Made by a program: the position numbers and the translations under genes | Part shown: positions 28,174 through 37,283 of the stretch, piece after piece | How positions within the stretch are numbered: position 1 is the stretch's first letter | Layout of the letters: each line of letters opens with the position of its first letter | NCBI RefSeq assembly: GCF_010548375.1 | Contig: NZ_JAAGLY010000020.1 | Coordinates: forward strand, 62,001 to 126,000 | DNA length: 64,000 nt | Direction of reading: 5' to 3' | DNA from: Streptomyces sp. SID13726 | Lineage (GTDB): Bacteria > Actinomycetota > Actinomycetes > Streptomycetales > Streptomycetaceae | Notes under the pieces: generated by a model | What the model was told of the DNA's origin: nothing | Database searches by the model: none | What the model saw: only the letters and a program-made list of their open reading frames with translations

Positions 28174-28569
28174 TTAGTCCACGATGAATTCAAGGTGCAT
28201 GCGAAGGTTGGTTCCGCTGACGATGTTGCCGCCCGCGGAACGGAGCGTGCATATGCCGTCCGTGCCGCACACGAACCCGCCCGACACGGAGCCGTTATCC
28301 CAACTGCCGTTGATTGTCTGACTGGTTGGACGCCACCCGCTTGGGAGCGTGCAGCACGCCGTATCCGTGATGTTGCCGCTCGATGCGGTTATGTCGGCAC
28401 CCGACCTGTTCATGAACATGTCGACGATGACGACATTGCCCGCGCGATAACCGCTAAAGGTGCTAACGGTGAATCCGGTTGAGGCGGTCAACCCGCTTGT
28501 TGTCGTGGTGGGGGTGTCATCGGCCAAGCGTGCCGCCGTTACCAACATCCCTGATTTCCACGTGGTCAT
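28174..28569 (-). CDS. Putative tail appendage or receptor-binding protein
   Basis: This 131-residue beta-rich protein contains PTTTTSGLTASTGFTVSTFS, VVIVDMFMNRSGADITASSG and NLRMHLEFIVD. Short proteins of this type follow the large minor tail protein in Streptomyces phages and resemble C-terminal tip or fibre modules. The exact function is inferred only from position and composition. Confidence 0.5.
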   Translation of the reverse strand: MTTWKSGMLVTAARLADDTPTTTTSGLTASTGFTVSTFSGYRAGNVVIVDMFMNRSGADITASSGNITDTACCTLPSGWRPTSQTINGSWDNGSVSGGFVCGTDGICTLRSAGGNIVSGTNLRMHLEFIVD

Positions 28570-28580
28570 CAGTCACCCCC

Positions 28581-31500
28581 TTAGAGGTACGGCACGTAAT
28601 AGGGAGTCCAGAGACTCACCGCCGAATCCGCGCTTTGTGCCTTTGTGACGCCGTTGACGGAGCGAGTTACCGTCATCGCCTGGGGGAGGATGTTCCTGAA
28701 ATCGTCGTAGCGAATAACAGGATTTGTGTTCGTGTTGGCGCTCGCCGAAATCGACCGGAGACCTTGAAAGCTCGACGCCGTGAGTGCGCTGTCGAATGTC
28801 TCTCGGTCCCAGGCCAATGGCTCATCTGCGGAGGCTAGCCACAACTTTGCCTTGAGGAATATTCCTATCCCTTGGAAACGCATTCGGTAGAAGGTGCCTG
28901 CCACGTGCGTAAGGGCCGGAATAGAAAGCGCCTCTAGCTCTGTCTCTACACCCGCCAATCTCTTGCGGATGCTGAGTGTTATTCCCTGGTCTTGATTGAA
29001 GGCCGCCCTAGCCGTATAGAGGTTGTCAGAGTCGACGTGTCGTCCCGTAATGCCTCCGGACAGGAATCCGCCTGTGGCTAGAGCGCTAGTGGCTATAGAC
29101 ACGTAGATGTCAAAGTCAGTGAAAGTCGTACTCAGGAACGTTCGACGCGACGTGTTCACAGTGGCCAAGGTGTGGGTTCCGATTCCGGAGCCAACGGCGT
29201 AATCGGCGGTAGTTCCTCCGCCTGTTCCGTATGTGCCTCCGACGTCCGCTGTCCCCCACCCGTTGGAAACGGTCCGGCCGAATGTGTCTGCCCCGTTTCC
29301 GCGGCATGCACTAACCGTCATGCGCTCGCCGGCCACGCGAATGTCAAAGGGAAAGTCGGATGCGCTGTCGCTGGAGTCGACCCATTCCGGACCGGTTTCC
29401 GTGGTGACGTAGATGGTTGTTGCGCTCGACGTTGCAGGGTCGGACAGGTGCGAGCCTGCCGTGTCCGCTCTCGCCGTTCCTACCTGCGCAATTGATGACC
29501 ACGGGGCCCCTGGGGTGCAGTTGAAAGTGACGTCCCAGGCGTATTGCTGGATCACCTCCGAGTAGCCCTGTATCAACAGGTCGATGGCGTCGGGCGGCAG
29601 CCATGAGGGCGGGTTGGACACCGTGGCCCTGTCGCCCACGTCCGCCGCCGTGACGTCGTCGATGAGCGAGGGTCCGGCTGCAAGGTCGACGTGCAGTGTC
29701 GGGTACCGCGCCTCATCCCAGGTGCCCAGGTGCAGCAACCATTCCGCAGCCTGGGCGGGTTGCGTGTCGTCGTACAGGTTGAGATCTCGGGAGTCCTGAT
29801 AGCGGCCAACTCCGTTAGGGGGCGCCTGAGTTGACAACGCACCGGAGGTGAGTTCAGACACGGCGGAGGCGCCATCCCTGCGACTGACCGTGATGTCGTT
29901 CTTGATGAGCTGGTCATCGTCGACCGGTTGGAAGGGTGGGGCGACGTGACCCGCGGTCGTGTAGTTGAGGGCGAGGCGGACCCGTTGGTTGTAGAGAGAG
30001 GATGCGTCCCGGTACATGAGTCCGGCTGCCTGCCGTTGCTCGTACAGGATTCCGCCGTCTGCCTCCGCGGAGTCCCTGAGTATGTCGAGCAAGGCCGCAG
30101 GCTTCTGAGGCCCTAGCTGAGCCTGTATGCCCGGATCACCGCAGACGGACATGGGTATGGCTTCCTCGCCTGCAAGGCGGGCGAGGCGAGCGCCTGCGCG
30201 CTCCCCGTTCTGCCCTGTGTCGACGTTGCTATAGGCGCTCGACTGCGAGGGGTAGAACACTCCGATATGACCTATGGCCATGCTGCCAAGCTCAGATGAG
30301 TAACCATCGGGGGGGGACATGAGGCTTTGAACTCGGCCAACCGACCCCGAATAGCTACCGCTCGCGCTACCTCCGGCACCACCTACATTGATCCAAGTGG
30401 TTTGATAACTGACTGTTCCGGCACTCTCGCTAATGATGTGCCGCCACCTATTCCAACGGCCATCGGATATGTCAGATCCAACAACGCGCGCGTCACTGAC
30501 AACCAAGTTGTTGTCATCGTCGTAGCCCAGGACCCGAGCCAAGGTGCTACCGCTGACTTGCAGATACCAATTCTTCACGGTGCCCGTAGATTGGATTTTG
30601 AGAATCGTGCGGTAATTGGAGGTGATTGCATCGAGGTTGAAAACAAACTCGACTTGCCACGATGTGGGGTCGGCAGGGTCCTGCGGCGGAATAGATGCGC
30701 TGATCTGTGCTCCCGCACTGATGGTTGGCAGCGCGCTCGACCCTGCCAACGTGTCGTTCGCGGCGAACGCAAGCCCAGACGTCGTCATGTCGTCGACTCC
30801 GTCAACGGCGGAGTAAGCGACGGTTGAGGTAGCCCCGTCTTCCATGGGCCAGTACGCGACCGGACCCAGGGAGGGGATACGGCGGGTAAGCGTCGACTTG
30901 ATGGGCGAGTTGCCCTGAGACAGGCGCCGCAGGATGCCGGACGCCGTGACCTGCGTATAGACGTCCTTGCCTGAGACGTCCCATTCAGCCGGCCACTCAC
31001 TCACCTCGCCCACGAACCGCACTTTCCGAGTCGTGAGTGAGGTGTTACCTGCGAGGGTCCAAGTACGTCCGGCAGAGTCGGCGAACGTCGTTGCGCCTGC
31101 CGTCTGGGCGCTGAAATCCGGGTTGGCCACGATGGTTCCGGCGATGCCGTTCCGCACCTGGGCGGCATGGATGAGCCCCGCCGCTCGACCGAACCCGAAC
31201 GATGACGCGTCGCCAACACGGAGCGCAGCCGTTGTGTTGGCGATTGAGGTTGTACCGGCCTGCGTCACAGGGTCGCCAAGCTGCACCCAAGTGCCGCTCA
31301 GCGTGTCCGCCGTGTAGAACGTCACCGTATTGCCGGACGCCCCGTTGTCGACATCGAGCGTGAACCGCACTGCCATGCGTGTATCCGGCCCCGCAGGCAG
31401 GGGAACGGTAGAAGACGCACTCAGCACGTTGGTACCGTCCGCGGACCACTCGACGTAAAGGGCGTAGTCCCGGACGGCAAACATCCATGACTTGTTTGGC

Positions 31501-31946
31501 GAGCCAGCATGCTTGGCGATTAGCTCGACGGTATCGAATCCGGTTGTGTCCGATTGCGTGTCGAGCCAGTTGTTCAACGTCGCATCAATGCGAACGTCGA
31601 TATCCCCCGTGACGTCGAGAGCGGCAGCGTCCGGAGTTGAGGCGTAGTCGCCCGTATCGCCCGGACAAGAGAGCGCCACACTTCCCGCCATCACAGACAC
31701 CCGCAGGGGCGTATTACGGCCCAACTGACCGTAGTACGCCCCCACGGGATTTCGGGGTGAGAACTTCCCCGACGTGTTGTTCAGCGTGAGCGTGCAACGA
31801 GACGGGTCAACGTCGTCCCCTTGTGCCGTTCGCCCCCTCGTAATGGTGATCGGATCACGGTGATAGACGTCATTCGTAATGTCTGTCCACGTGTTGTTTA
31901 GGAATAGCTCAATGAGCGTGGCTAGGGGCGTCTGAGGGAATGTCAC
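28581..31946 (-). CDS. Large minor tail protein with laminin-G-like modules
   Basis: Of the longer open frame, GTG 31946 is the likely start because it overlaps the tape-measure stop (GTGA) and has GGAAGGGGG before it. This gives about 1121 residues. The N-terminal part (MTFPQTPLATLIELFLNNTW, then DITIT-like strands) resembles tail-tip or baseplate proteins. Concanavalin/laminin-G-like repeats follow (for example VAYWPMEDGATSTVAYSAVD and WQVEFVFNLDAITSNYRTIL), which often bind glycans. The C-terminal third (AYTARAAFNQDQ-type strands) looks like another jelly-roll. It should lie at the tail tip. Confidence 0.78.
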   Translation of the reverse strand: MTFPQTPLATLIELFLNNTWTDITNDVYHRDPITITRGRTAQGDDVDPSRCTLTLNNTSGKFSPRNPVGAYYGQLGRNTPLRVSVMAGSVALSCPGDTGDYASTPDAAALDVTGDIDVRIDATLNNWLDTQSDTTGFDTVELIAKHAGSPNKSWMFAVRDYALYVEWSADGTNVLSASSTVPLPAGPDTRMAVRFTLDVDNGASGNTVTFYTADTLSGTWVQLGDPVTQAGTTSIANTTAALRVGDASSFGFGRAAGLIHAAQVRNGIAGTIVANPDFSAQTAGATTFADSAGRTWTLAGNTSLTTRKVRFVGEVSEWPAEWDVSGKDVYTQVTASGILRRLSQGNSPIKSTLTRRIPSLGPVAYWPMEDGATSTVAYSAVDGVDDMTTSGLAFAANDTLAGSSALPTISAGAQISASIPPQDPADPTSWQVEFVFNLDAITSNYRTILKIQSTGTVKNWYLQVSGSTLARVLGYDDDNNLVVSDARVVGSDISDGRWNRWRHIISESAGTVSYQTTWINVGGAGGSASGSYSGSVGRVQSLMSPPDGYSSELGSMAIGHIGVFYPSQSSAYSNVDTGQNGERAGARLARLAGEEAIPMSVCGDPGIQAQLGPQKPAALLDILRDSAEADGGILYEQRQAAGLMYRDASSLYNQRVRLALNYTTAGHVAPPFQPVDDDQLIKNDITVSRRDGASAVSELTSGALSTQAPPNGVGRYQDSRDLNLYDDTQPAQAAEWLLHLGTWDEARYPTLHVDLAAGPSLIDDVTAADVGDRATVSNPPSWLPPDAIDLLIQGYSEVIQQYAWDVTFNCTPGAPWSSIAQVGTARADTAGSHLSDPATSSATTIYVTTETGPEWVDSSDSASDFPFDIRVAGERMTVSACRGNGADTFGRTVSNGWGTADVGGTYGTGGGTTADYAVGSGIGTHTLATVNTSRRTFLSTTFTDFDIYVSIATSALATGGFLSGGITGRHVDSDNLYTARAAFNQDQGITLSIRKRLAGVETELEALSIPALTHVAGTFYRMRFQGIGIFLKAKLWLASADEPLAWDRETFDSALTASSFQGLRSISASANTNTNPVIRYDDFRNILPQAMTVTRSVNGVTKAQSADSAVSLWTPYYVPYL

Positions 31947-34900
31947 GCGTTCCCCCTTCCTAGGGCTTTCTGCACGTTGCCCCCGGATATGCGCTGTATC
32001 TCGCCGCGCAACGGGTCGATGAGGACGGACGCCAACGTCTTTGCGTCGACACAGAGGTTGGCGACGATGGGGCGCCCAGGTGCGGAAGTGCCGTTGCCGC
32101 CCATGACGGGCGTTGTGCCGCCGCTCGACGTCACGGCCGTTCCCTCGCGGACTGGCCTGACAAGGTCGACCGCCCAACGGCGTAGGTCCGTTTCGAGCTT
32201 GGGCGACTTGCGCTTAATGCCTTGCCAGACTCCGGAGGGCACGTGGGCGCCAACCTCGTTGGCCATGAGGGTTGATGGCGAATGTATTCCAAGAGCCTTA
32301 CGAATAGCTTTCGCCATGCTCTTGGCTATGGTCTCCATTTGCTTGTCTATCTGCTTCTGCTGTTTCTGGAGACCCTTTACGAGACCCTGTGCAGCCTTGA
32401 TGCCAGAGTCGTACATTGCGGAGCCTGCCGCGTTACCGGCCTTGCTCGCCGCATCGGTGAGTATCTGCTGTTGCTTGTTGATGTCCTTTATCTGTTTGGC
32501 GCTTGCCGTCGACAGGGCTTGGGCGGAAGCCATGCCGCCTTCAACGCCTGCGTTGGCTATGTCCGAGACAAGGTCTGCGGCAACGCCTTTCTTCTTAAGC
32601 GCGTTGAGTAGAGAGGTGAACTTGAGTGCGTCCGTTGCCTTTTTCTTCAGGCCGTCGAGGATGTTCATTGCACCCATGCCGCGCGCTGAGTCCTCGCCCA
32701 CCATGGACGTGATGTCAGCGCCTTGCAGGATGTTCGACTTCACGTTGGCCGCGAGCGTGTCACGTGCCTTGATGAGGTCTGCCACCTTCTTTTGGGCAGT
32801 CTTGAGCTTGGCTGCAACGCTCGCTTGTTTGTTGGCGAGGGACGTGAGTTTCCGTGTGTCGTCTGCGATCAGGTCGAGTAGCTTGCTCTTTTTTCTGCTC
32901 TTTGGCATCGAGTCACGGACAATGTCCGCCACCTTGGTTGCGGCTGCCTTGACCTGTTTCGCACTGCCCGTCAGTCCGTCGACCAAGCCGCGGGCAATCC
33001 AACGACCCTGGGCTTTCGTCACTTTCGAGGGCGAGGAAATACCGAGAGCCTTTGCGACGGGACCAGGGATCACAGACTTAGCCCAACCCATGATCTGTGA
33101 CTTGATCCAACCACCCATGGACTTAATGCCGTTCCACAGGCCCTGAACAACGGCAGTTCCCTTTGAATACAGGAGACTTCCCAGACTTCCTATGCCGCTA
33201 GAGATTCGCCCCGGTAGACCCCTGACCCAGGCAACAAGCTGCGAGGCAACTTGAATACTGCCGCTCTTGATCCGGCCCCAATGCTTGATGATCAGGCCCG
33301 GAAGAGTCCAGTTGAGGAAGAACGAAACTAGCTTCCCGGGGATGCCCTTGACCCATCCAACTACCGCATTCCAGACGGCAATGGTTCCCGACTTGATGGA
33401 ACCCCAATGCTTGATGATCAGGCCAGGCAGCGTGAAGTTGAGGAAGATCGAAACTAGCTTCCCTGCAACAGACTTGATGAAAGACCAGACGTAGCCCCAG
33501 ATTTGCAGGGTCCACGCTTTGATCTTGTCCCAGTTGGCAATGATCAGCACCGCTAGGGCGACAACGGCAGCGACGATCAGAGCGATAGGCCAGAATGCAA
33601 TTAGCCACTGTGCCGCCATGATTGCCCCCCATATGACCGCGCGAGCGGCCATGCGGGCGTACTGCATGAGAACAGAAAGGGACGCACGCAGAACGGCCAT
33701 GGTGAACGTGCCGACGGCAGCAAGAGCGGACCCCACCCATGCGGCGGCAGTCGTGGCCGCGGAGGCGACCGCTCCCGCAGCCGTCCGGGCCATGGCCATA
33801 AGGCCAACTCCCATGAGCCGCAGGTAGCCGGCCACCGACCTATAGAGCGCACTTTGGCGTACCGTCTCGGCAGCCGTGGCAACGGCCGTATAAGCCGCGT
33901 ACACCTTCTGTGCCGCAGTCACGGTGATGACCGCTCCGGCGACCACGCCCAGGACCACGGCGAGCACCTTGAAGGCGCCCGTGTGTTTCATGGCGAAAGA
34001 CGCCACGGCCCCGCCCGCTTCCGCGAGTTGGGTTGTCACTGCGCGCTTGAACGCCTCCATCGAGGACGCCGGACTACTACCAAGGGTTTTCGCTGCTTTC
34101 TCGGCTGCGCCCTTGACCTTGTCCATCCCTGTAGCGGCGGCAGCGCTCGCAGGGTCGAGCGCGTACAGCGCGTCACCCATCACGTTGGCGGGGTCACCGA
34201 ACAGGGCTGCCGCAGCGTTGAGTCTGACCTGTTCGTCTTTGGTTCCGCGGAGGGAATCGAGGGTGATCTGTAGAGCCTTCTTTGCGGAGTCCCCACCCTT
34301 GCCCAGCATCTTGGCCACGTCGCCCGCGTTGAGTCCGATGGACTTATACGCAGCGTCGACCGCCGAGCCACCCGCTAGCGCGCGCTCGCCGAACTGCCCT
34401 AGGGCGTCGGCTACTTGGTCTGCGTCTCGGGCCCCACCCTTGAGGCCCTGTGCAAGTAGCCCGGTCGCTGTCTGCGCGTCGAGCCCAACGCGCTTCCACT
34501 GAACTGAATATTCATTTAGGGTTTCGAGGAAATCCCCTGCTTTGTCAGCGCCGGATTGCAGACCCTTGGCGACGATGTCTAGAGCTTGGTCCGCGTCCTT
34601 GGCAAGCCCTGTTCGGAGCAACTGACCAACGGCGGCAGTGGTCATTCCAAGCTCAGCGTCGAACGCCTCAGAGAGCGCCATTACCTTTGTCGTTACGCCC
34701 TCAAGTCCGCCTTTCGCTCCGGACACATTGCCGATGTTTTGATAGACACCCTTGATTGCCTCGTTGACATCCGCCGTAGACTCGCCCCATGCGTTGGCGT
34801 AAACGCGTGCGGATACCTTTGCGAGGTTGGCAGCCTCAGCGTTCCCAATGCCGAGTTGGGTTTGCAGCTTGGCGTTAGCCGCACTCATGTCCATTGCCTG

Positions 34901-35044
34901 AGCTACGCCCACCCCCAGGGCGCCGGCCACCCCTGCGCCAATGGCCGCGGATGCCGTCGACAGGCGCTCTTGCATGGATTGCAGTTCGGGTGATGCCTCA
35001 TCACGCGCAATCAGCCGGAAGATAAGGGAGGTATCCGAAGACAC
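31943..35044 (-). CDS. Tail tape measure protein
   Basis: This 1033-residue protein follows the tail chaperone genes, as usual. The N-terminus is alpha-helical (SSDTSLIFRLIARDEASPEL) with PhageMin_Tail-type strings KVMALSEAFDAELGMTTAAV and LRTGLAKDADQALDIVAKGL. A hydrophobic region lies in the middle (VLAVVLGVVAGAVITVTAAQ). Two copies of a 42-residue unit (LVSIFLNFTLPGLIIKHWGS and LVSFFLNWTLPGLIIKHWGR) occur at about 520-620. The C-terminus is coiled coil. It sets tail length. Start GTG 35044 lies 5 bases past the T-frame stop of the chaperone gene. Confidence 0.9.
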   Translation of the reverse strand: MSSDTSLIFRLIARDEASPELQSMQERLSTASAAIGAGVAGALGVGVAQAMDMSAANAKLQTQLGIGNAEAANLAKVSARVYANAWGESTADVNEAIKGVYQNIGNVSGAKGGLEGVTTKVMALSEAFDAELGMTTAAVGQLLRTGLAKDADQALDIVAKGLQSGADKAGDFLETLNEYSVQWKRVGLDAQTATGLLAQGLKGGARDADQVADALGQFGERALAGGSAVDAAYKSIGLNAGDVAKMLGKGGDSAKKALQITLDSLRGTKDEQVRLNAAAALFGDPANVMGDALYALDPASAAAATGMDKVKGAAEKAAKTLGSSPASSMEAFKRAVTTQLAEAGGAVASFAMKHTGAFKVLAVVLGVVAGAVITVTAAQKVYAAYTAVATAAETVRQSALYRSVAGYLRLMGVGLMAMARTAAGAVASAATTAAAWVGSALAAVGTFTMAVLRASLSVLMQYARMAARAVIWGAIMAAQWLIAFWPIALIVAAVVALAVLIIANWDKIKAWTLQIWGYVWSFIKSVAGKLVSIFLNFTLPGLIIKHWGSIKSGTIAVWNAVVGWVKGIPGKLVSFFLNWTLPGLIIKHWGRIKSGSIQVASQLVAWVRGLPGRISSGIGSLGSLLYSKGTAVVQGLWNGIKSMGGWIKSQIMGWAKSVIPGPVAKALGISSPSKVTKAQGRWIARGLVDGLTGSAKQVKAAATKVADIVRDSMPKSRKKSKLLDLIADDTRKLTSLANKQASVAAKLKTAQKKVADLIKARDTLAANVKSNILQGADITSMVGEDSARGMGAMNILDGLKKKATDALKFTSLLNALKKKGVAADLVSDIANAGVEGGMASAQALSTASAKQIKDINKQQQILTDAASKAGNAAGSAMYDSGIKAAQGLVKGLQKQQKQIDKQMETIAKSMAKAIRKALGIHSPSTLMANEVGAHVPSGVWQGIKRKSPKLETDLRRWAVDLVRPVREGTAVTSSGGTTPVMGGNGTSAPGRPIVANLCVDAKTLASVLIDPLRGEIQRISGGNVQKALGRGNA

Positions 35045-35048
35045 GGAT

Positions 35049-35225
35049 TCACCTCCGTTTCAATTGGGCCTCCGCCTCATCGAGTTGCTTGCCGTATTCG
35101 TCGAGCCAATCAAGCAAGGCGTCCGCTTCCTCGACGCTGAGTAGGTCCCATTCCCAGGGCCGCACGTGCAAGAGGTGTGCGGCGTTGCCGAGTTGGCCTA
35201 GCCTGCGATCGGCAGATCCGCTTTT
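35049..35225 (-). CDS. Tail assembly chaperone T segment (made by -1 frameshift)
   Basis: This frame has no good start of its own. It is read as a continuation of the upstream chaperone after a -1 slip at GGGAAAA (35222-35228 on the plus strand reads TTTTCCC). From the slip it encodes SGSADRRLGQLGNAAHLLHV, then RPWEWDLLSVEEADALLDWL, DEYGKQLDEAEAQLKRR and a stop at 35049. The predicted G-T fusion has 186 residues (129 from G, 57 from T). Such fusions bind the tape measure protein during tail assembly in dsDNA tailed phages. Confidence 0.8.
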   Translation of the reverse strand, partial: KSGSADRRLGQLGNAAHLLHVRPWEWDLLSVEEADALLDWLDEYGKQLDEAEAQLKRR

Positions 35226-35608
35226 CCCTCTTCCTCGCTCTCATCGATGGCGGTTGCTATCTGCTCATCGAGGCTCGCGAGGGTGGCCGCGCGTTCGTCG
35301 CCCGTGGTGTTCTCTGAGACTGCCTCTCGCATCTTCAACAGCTCTTGTTTGCTGTATTCCAACTTGAGTTCATCCCAGGCGAAATCCACATCGTCCCAAC
35401 GGATGCCGGGGTGTTCCCGCTTGAGGAACATGTAAAGGAGTGCACGGCGGCACAGACTGTTTCCCGAGAGAACGGCACTCGTGAAGTCTGAGAAATCCCG
35501 GTCCGTCTTCCGCTCCAACATTTCCCGTTCGGGAGACATGAGCTTGCGCGGGTTGTACTTGAACCGCTTCGGTTCCTCAGAACCTTCCGGCTGATACACG
35601 AGATACAT
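35198..35608 (-). CDS. Tail assembly chaperone G
   Basis: This acidic 136-residue protein starts MYLVYQPEGSEEPKRFKYNP (ATG 35608) and includes LMSPEREMLERKTDRDFSDF, CRRALLYMFLKREHPGIRWD and a D/E-rich end (IDESEEEGKADLPIAG). It lies between the tail-tube genes and the tape measure gene, where G and GT chaperones are always encoded. The GGGAAAA slippery heptamer is 22 bases before its stop codon, with all phases correct. Confidence 0.82.
   Translation of the reverse strand: MYLVYQPEGSEEPKRFKYNPRKLMSPEREMLERKTDRDFSDFTSAVLSGNSLCRRALLYMFLKREHPGIRWDDVDFAWDELKLEYSKQELLKMREAVSENTTGDERAATLASLDEQIATAIDESEEEGKADLPIAG
35222..35228 (-). promoter_or_regulatory. Programmed -1 ribosomal frameshift site
   Basis: The minus strand reads G-GGA-AAA in the zero frame of the chaperone gene, a canonical XXXYYYZ slippery heptamer, close to the GGGAAAG site of lambda gpG-T. 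A -1 slip enters a frame open for 57 codons up to five bases before the tape measure start. Confidence 0.82.
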
Positions 35609-35612
35609 AGGC

Positions 35613-36119
35613 TCAATCGCTCCGTACTCGACTCGCAATGCGGTTGGCCATTTCGTTGATAGCGTCAGTTACTGCACGCTTCGCCTCCGGGGCAACACCC
35701 CTCATGGCGTCATCGAACCAACCGATTTTTCCGAACTGGACACGCCAACGGTCATTGCCCCATGACTGCGTGCGGAATCCCTTACGGGAGTTCATCCGCT
35801 TGGGGGCGTTGGCGAAATCACGAATGCGGGGTGTGCGCCTCGCGCGAATGCTCGCGCCTGCCCCTCGCATCGTCATGTTGACTCGCGGCTGAATGCTTCG
35901 GGCGATAGCCGGCCTGAGTTGTGGGCGCGTCGCTGCGCCCCCGCTTGGAATAGCTAGCGCGCCGTTCCTGGCACGGTCCGCATGGGGCCTGAGTTCGTCT
36001 CTCAGCGTCTTAGCTAGTTCCTTGCGGAGTTCTCTACCATCTGCCTCCGCGCGCATAGCGCGGATGAGGTCACGCAAGCCGTTCTGCGTGACCTCAACGC
36101 CAACCGGTCCGTCAGCCAT
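35613..36119 (-). CDS. HK97-gp10-like head-tail or tail protein
   Basis: This 168-residue basic protein starts MADGPVGVEVTQNGLRDLIR, overlapping the upstream gene stop (TGATG). It contains AKTLRDELRPHADRARNGAL and FDDAMRGVAPEAKRAVTDAI, a helix and strand order that resembles HK97 gp10 or minor tail components. It sits between the second tail-tube gene and the chaperones. The exact function is inferred from the position. Confidence 0.6.
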   Translation of the reverse strand: MADGPVGVEVTQNGLRDLIRAMRAEADGRELRKELAKTLRDELRPHADRARNGALAIPSGGAATRPQLRPAIARSIQPRVNMTMRGAGASIRARRTPRIRDFANAPKRMNSRKGFRTQSWGNDRWRVQFGKIGWFDDAMRGVAPEAKRAVTDAINEMANRIASRVRSD

Positions 36120-36529
36120 CAGGCGGTTGCGCGGGTGACTGCGCCGCTCGTTGGGAAGCTGACGGATTGCGAGGCTTCGTCACCGACCCCGCCCTGAATG
36201 GGCTTCAGCTCCTTTATCAAAACGGAGCCTGTCCACTTGGGGTTTGAGGTGCCGACTACCGCGGAGGTAGGTCGTACCTCAAACGTGACCACCGTTCCGA
36301 ACAGGGGCCAAAGGATGCTATCGAGGGCGGCGGCGGCATAGTCATTCTTGAACTCGATTGCGAGTCCTCCGCTCTTAAGTCCGCCGATGACTTGCTTCCA
36401 TCCGGCGCTGCCGTAGGTGGTGACGTCCTTTTCGTCAACCTCTACGGTCAGTTCCGCTTTGTTTGCGTAGGCGCTCAGGTCTGTTCCGCTGAGCGCTACA
36501 TACTCAGATGTGAGGACCATAAAGGCCAT
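36119..36529 (-). CDS. Second tail-tube-like protein
   Basis: This 136-residue protein starts at ATG 36529 (MAFMVLTSEYVALSGTDLSA), with AAGGGG as ribosome-binding site. The string SGTDLSAYANKAELTVEVDE and KDVTTYGSAGWKQVIGGLKS matches the upstream gene product (VGTDLTGASNKVEISGEFEE and KDRTTYGSNGWKEVTAGLGS). It is therefore a clear paralogue of the major tail protein next door. A long upstream extension of the frame reads through non-coding phase and is not used. It may be a second tube or tube-cap subunit. Confidence 0.78.
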   Translation of the reverse strand: MAFMVLTSEYVALSGTDLSAYANKAELTVEVDEKDVTTYGSAGWKQVIGGLKSGGLAIEFKNDYAAAALDSILWPLFGTVVTFEVRPTSAVVGTSNPKWTGSVLIKELKPIQGGVGDEASQSVSFPTSGAVTRATA

Positions 36530-36542
36530 GAGGATGCACCCC

Positions 36543-37283
36543 TTACGCCTGTATGCCGAATGCCACGGCGAAAAGAAAAGAGGGAGTTGTGCCGCCGATG
36601 GTCCACTTAACGCGGTGCCAATCGTCGGTAATGGCAGTGCCATCCGTGCGCAGGATTTCGCCGCCAATGGCATTCGCCTGCGTGAAGGTGAGTTGAGTAA
36701 CGGGGGAAGGGAAGCTGTTGGAGTTGTCCGACTCGACGACGACGTTGAGAGTCGGGGTCGTACCGCTCGCGCCCAGGACGTGAAGGGCGGCATAGAGGCG
36801 CCTGCCGGAGGCCACGGCGCCTAGCTGTACGCCTGTGCCCGTACCGCTCGACGTGCGCGCCGTGCCGGGCGGGTGGCCGAACTGTCCGCGGACCAGGGGC
36901 CACGTGGAAGACGCCTTTCCCTTCCACGGGGCAAGGTCGCCCACCTGTCCGCCAAAGTTGTAGTCCGCCCTGAGCGCCTTGAGGAAGTAGGCGAGATCTC
37001 CCACAGAGGCGCCGACCGGTCCCGCCGACCATGGGCCTGTGCCTCCAAGCGCAGCCCATGAGGCGTTGTCGACGTAACTGTTGTCGGCCCCTGCTTCCCA
37101 GAACCCTTCGCCTGTAAGTTCCGCGGAGCCGAGTCCGGCCGTGACTTCTTTCCAGCCGTTTGACCCGTAGGTTGTTCGGTCCTTTTCCTCGAACTCACCA
37201 GAGATCTCAACCTTGTTTGAGGCGCCCGTGAGGTCTGTCCCTACGGCAAACAGACGGACGCCCGTAAGTGTGATGAATGACAT
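36543..37283 (-). CDS. Major tail (tube) protein
   Basis: This 246-residue protein contains LTGVRLFAVGTDLTGASNKV, EFEEKDRTTYGSNGWKEVTA and a C-terminal immunoglobulin-like extension (LYAALHVLGASGTTPTLNVV). Its length and position after the tail-completion genes fit the main tube protein of a flexible tail. The first half is shared with the next gene (36119). Start ATG 37283 follows GGGAG. Confidence 0.78.
   Translation of the reverse strand: MSFITLTGVRLFAVGTDLTGASNKVEISGEFEEKDRTTYGSNGWKEVTAGLGSAELTGEGFWEAGADNSYVDNASWAALGGTGPWSAGPVGASVGDLAYFLKALRADYNFGGQVGDLAPWKGKASSTWPLVRGQFGHPPGTARTSSGTGTGVQLGAVASGRRLYAALHVLGASGTTPTLNVVVESDNSNSFPSPVTQLTFTQANAIGGEILRTDGTAITDDWHRVKWTIGGTTPSFLFAVAFGIQA

Noticed and set aside
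28581..32177. N-terminal extension of the minor tail gene up to 32177 (MGGRPCQASP...)
   Set aside because: It overlaps the tape measure gene out of frame; the GTG at 31946 with a GTGA overlap and a good ribosome-binding site is a far better start.
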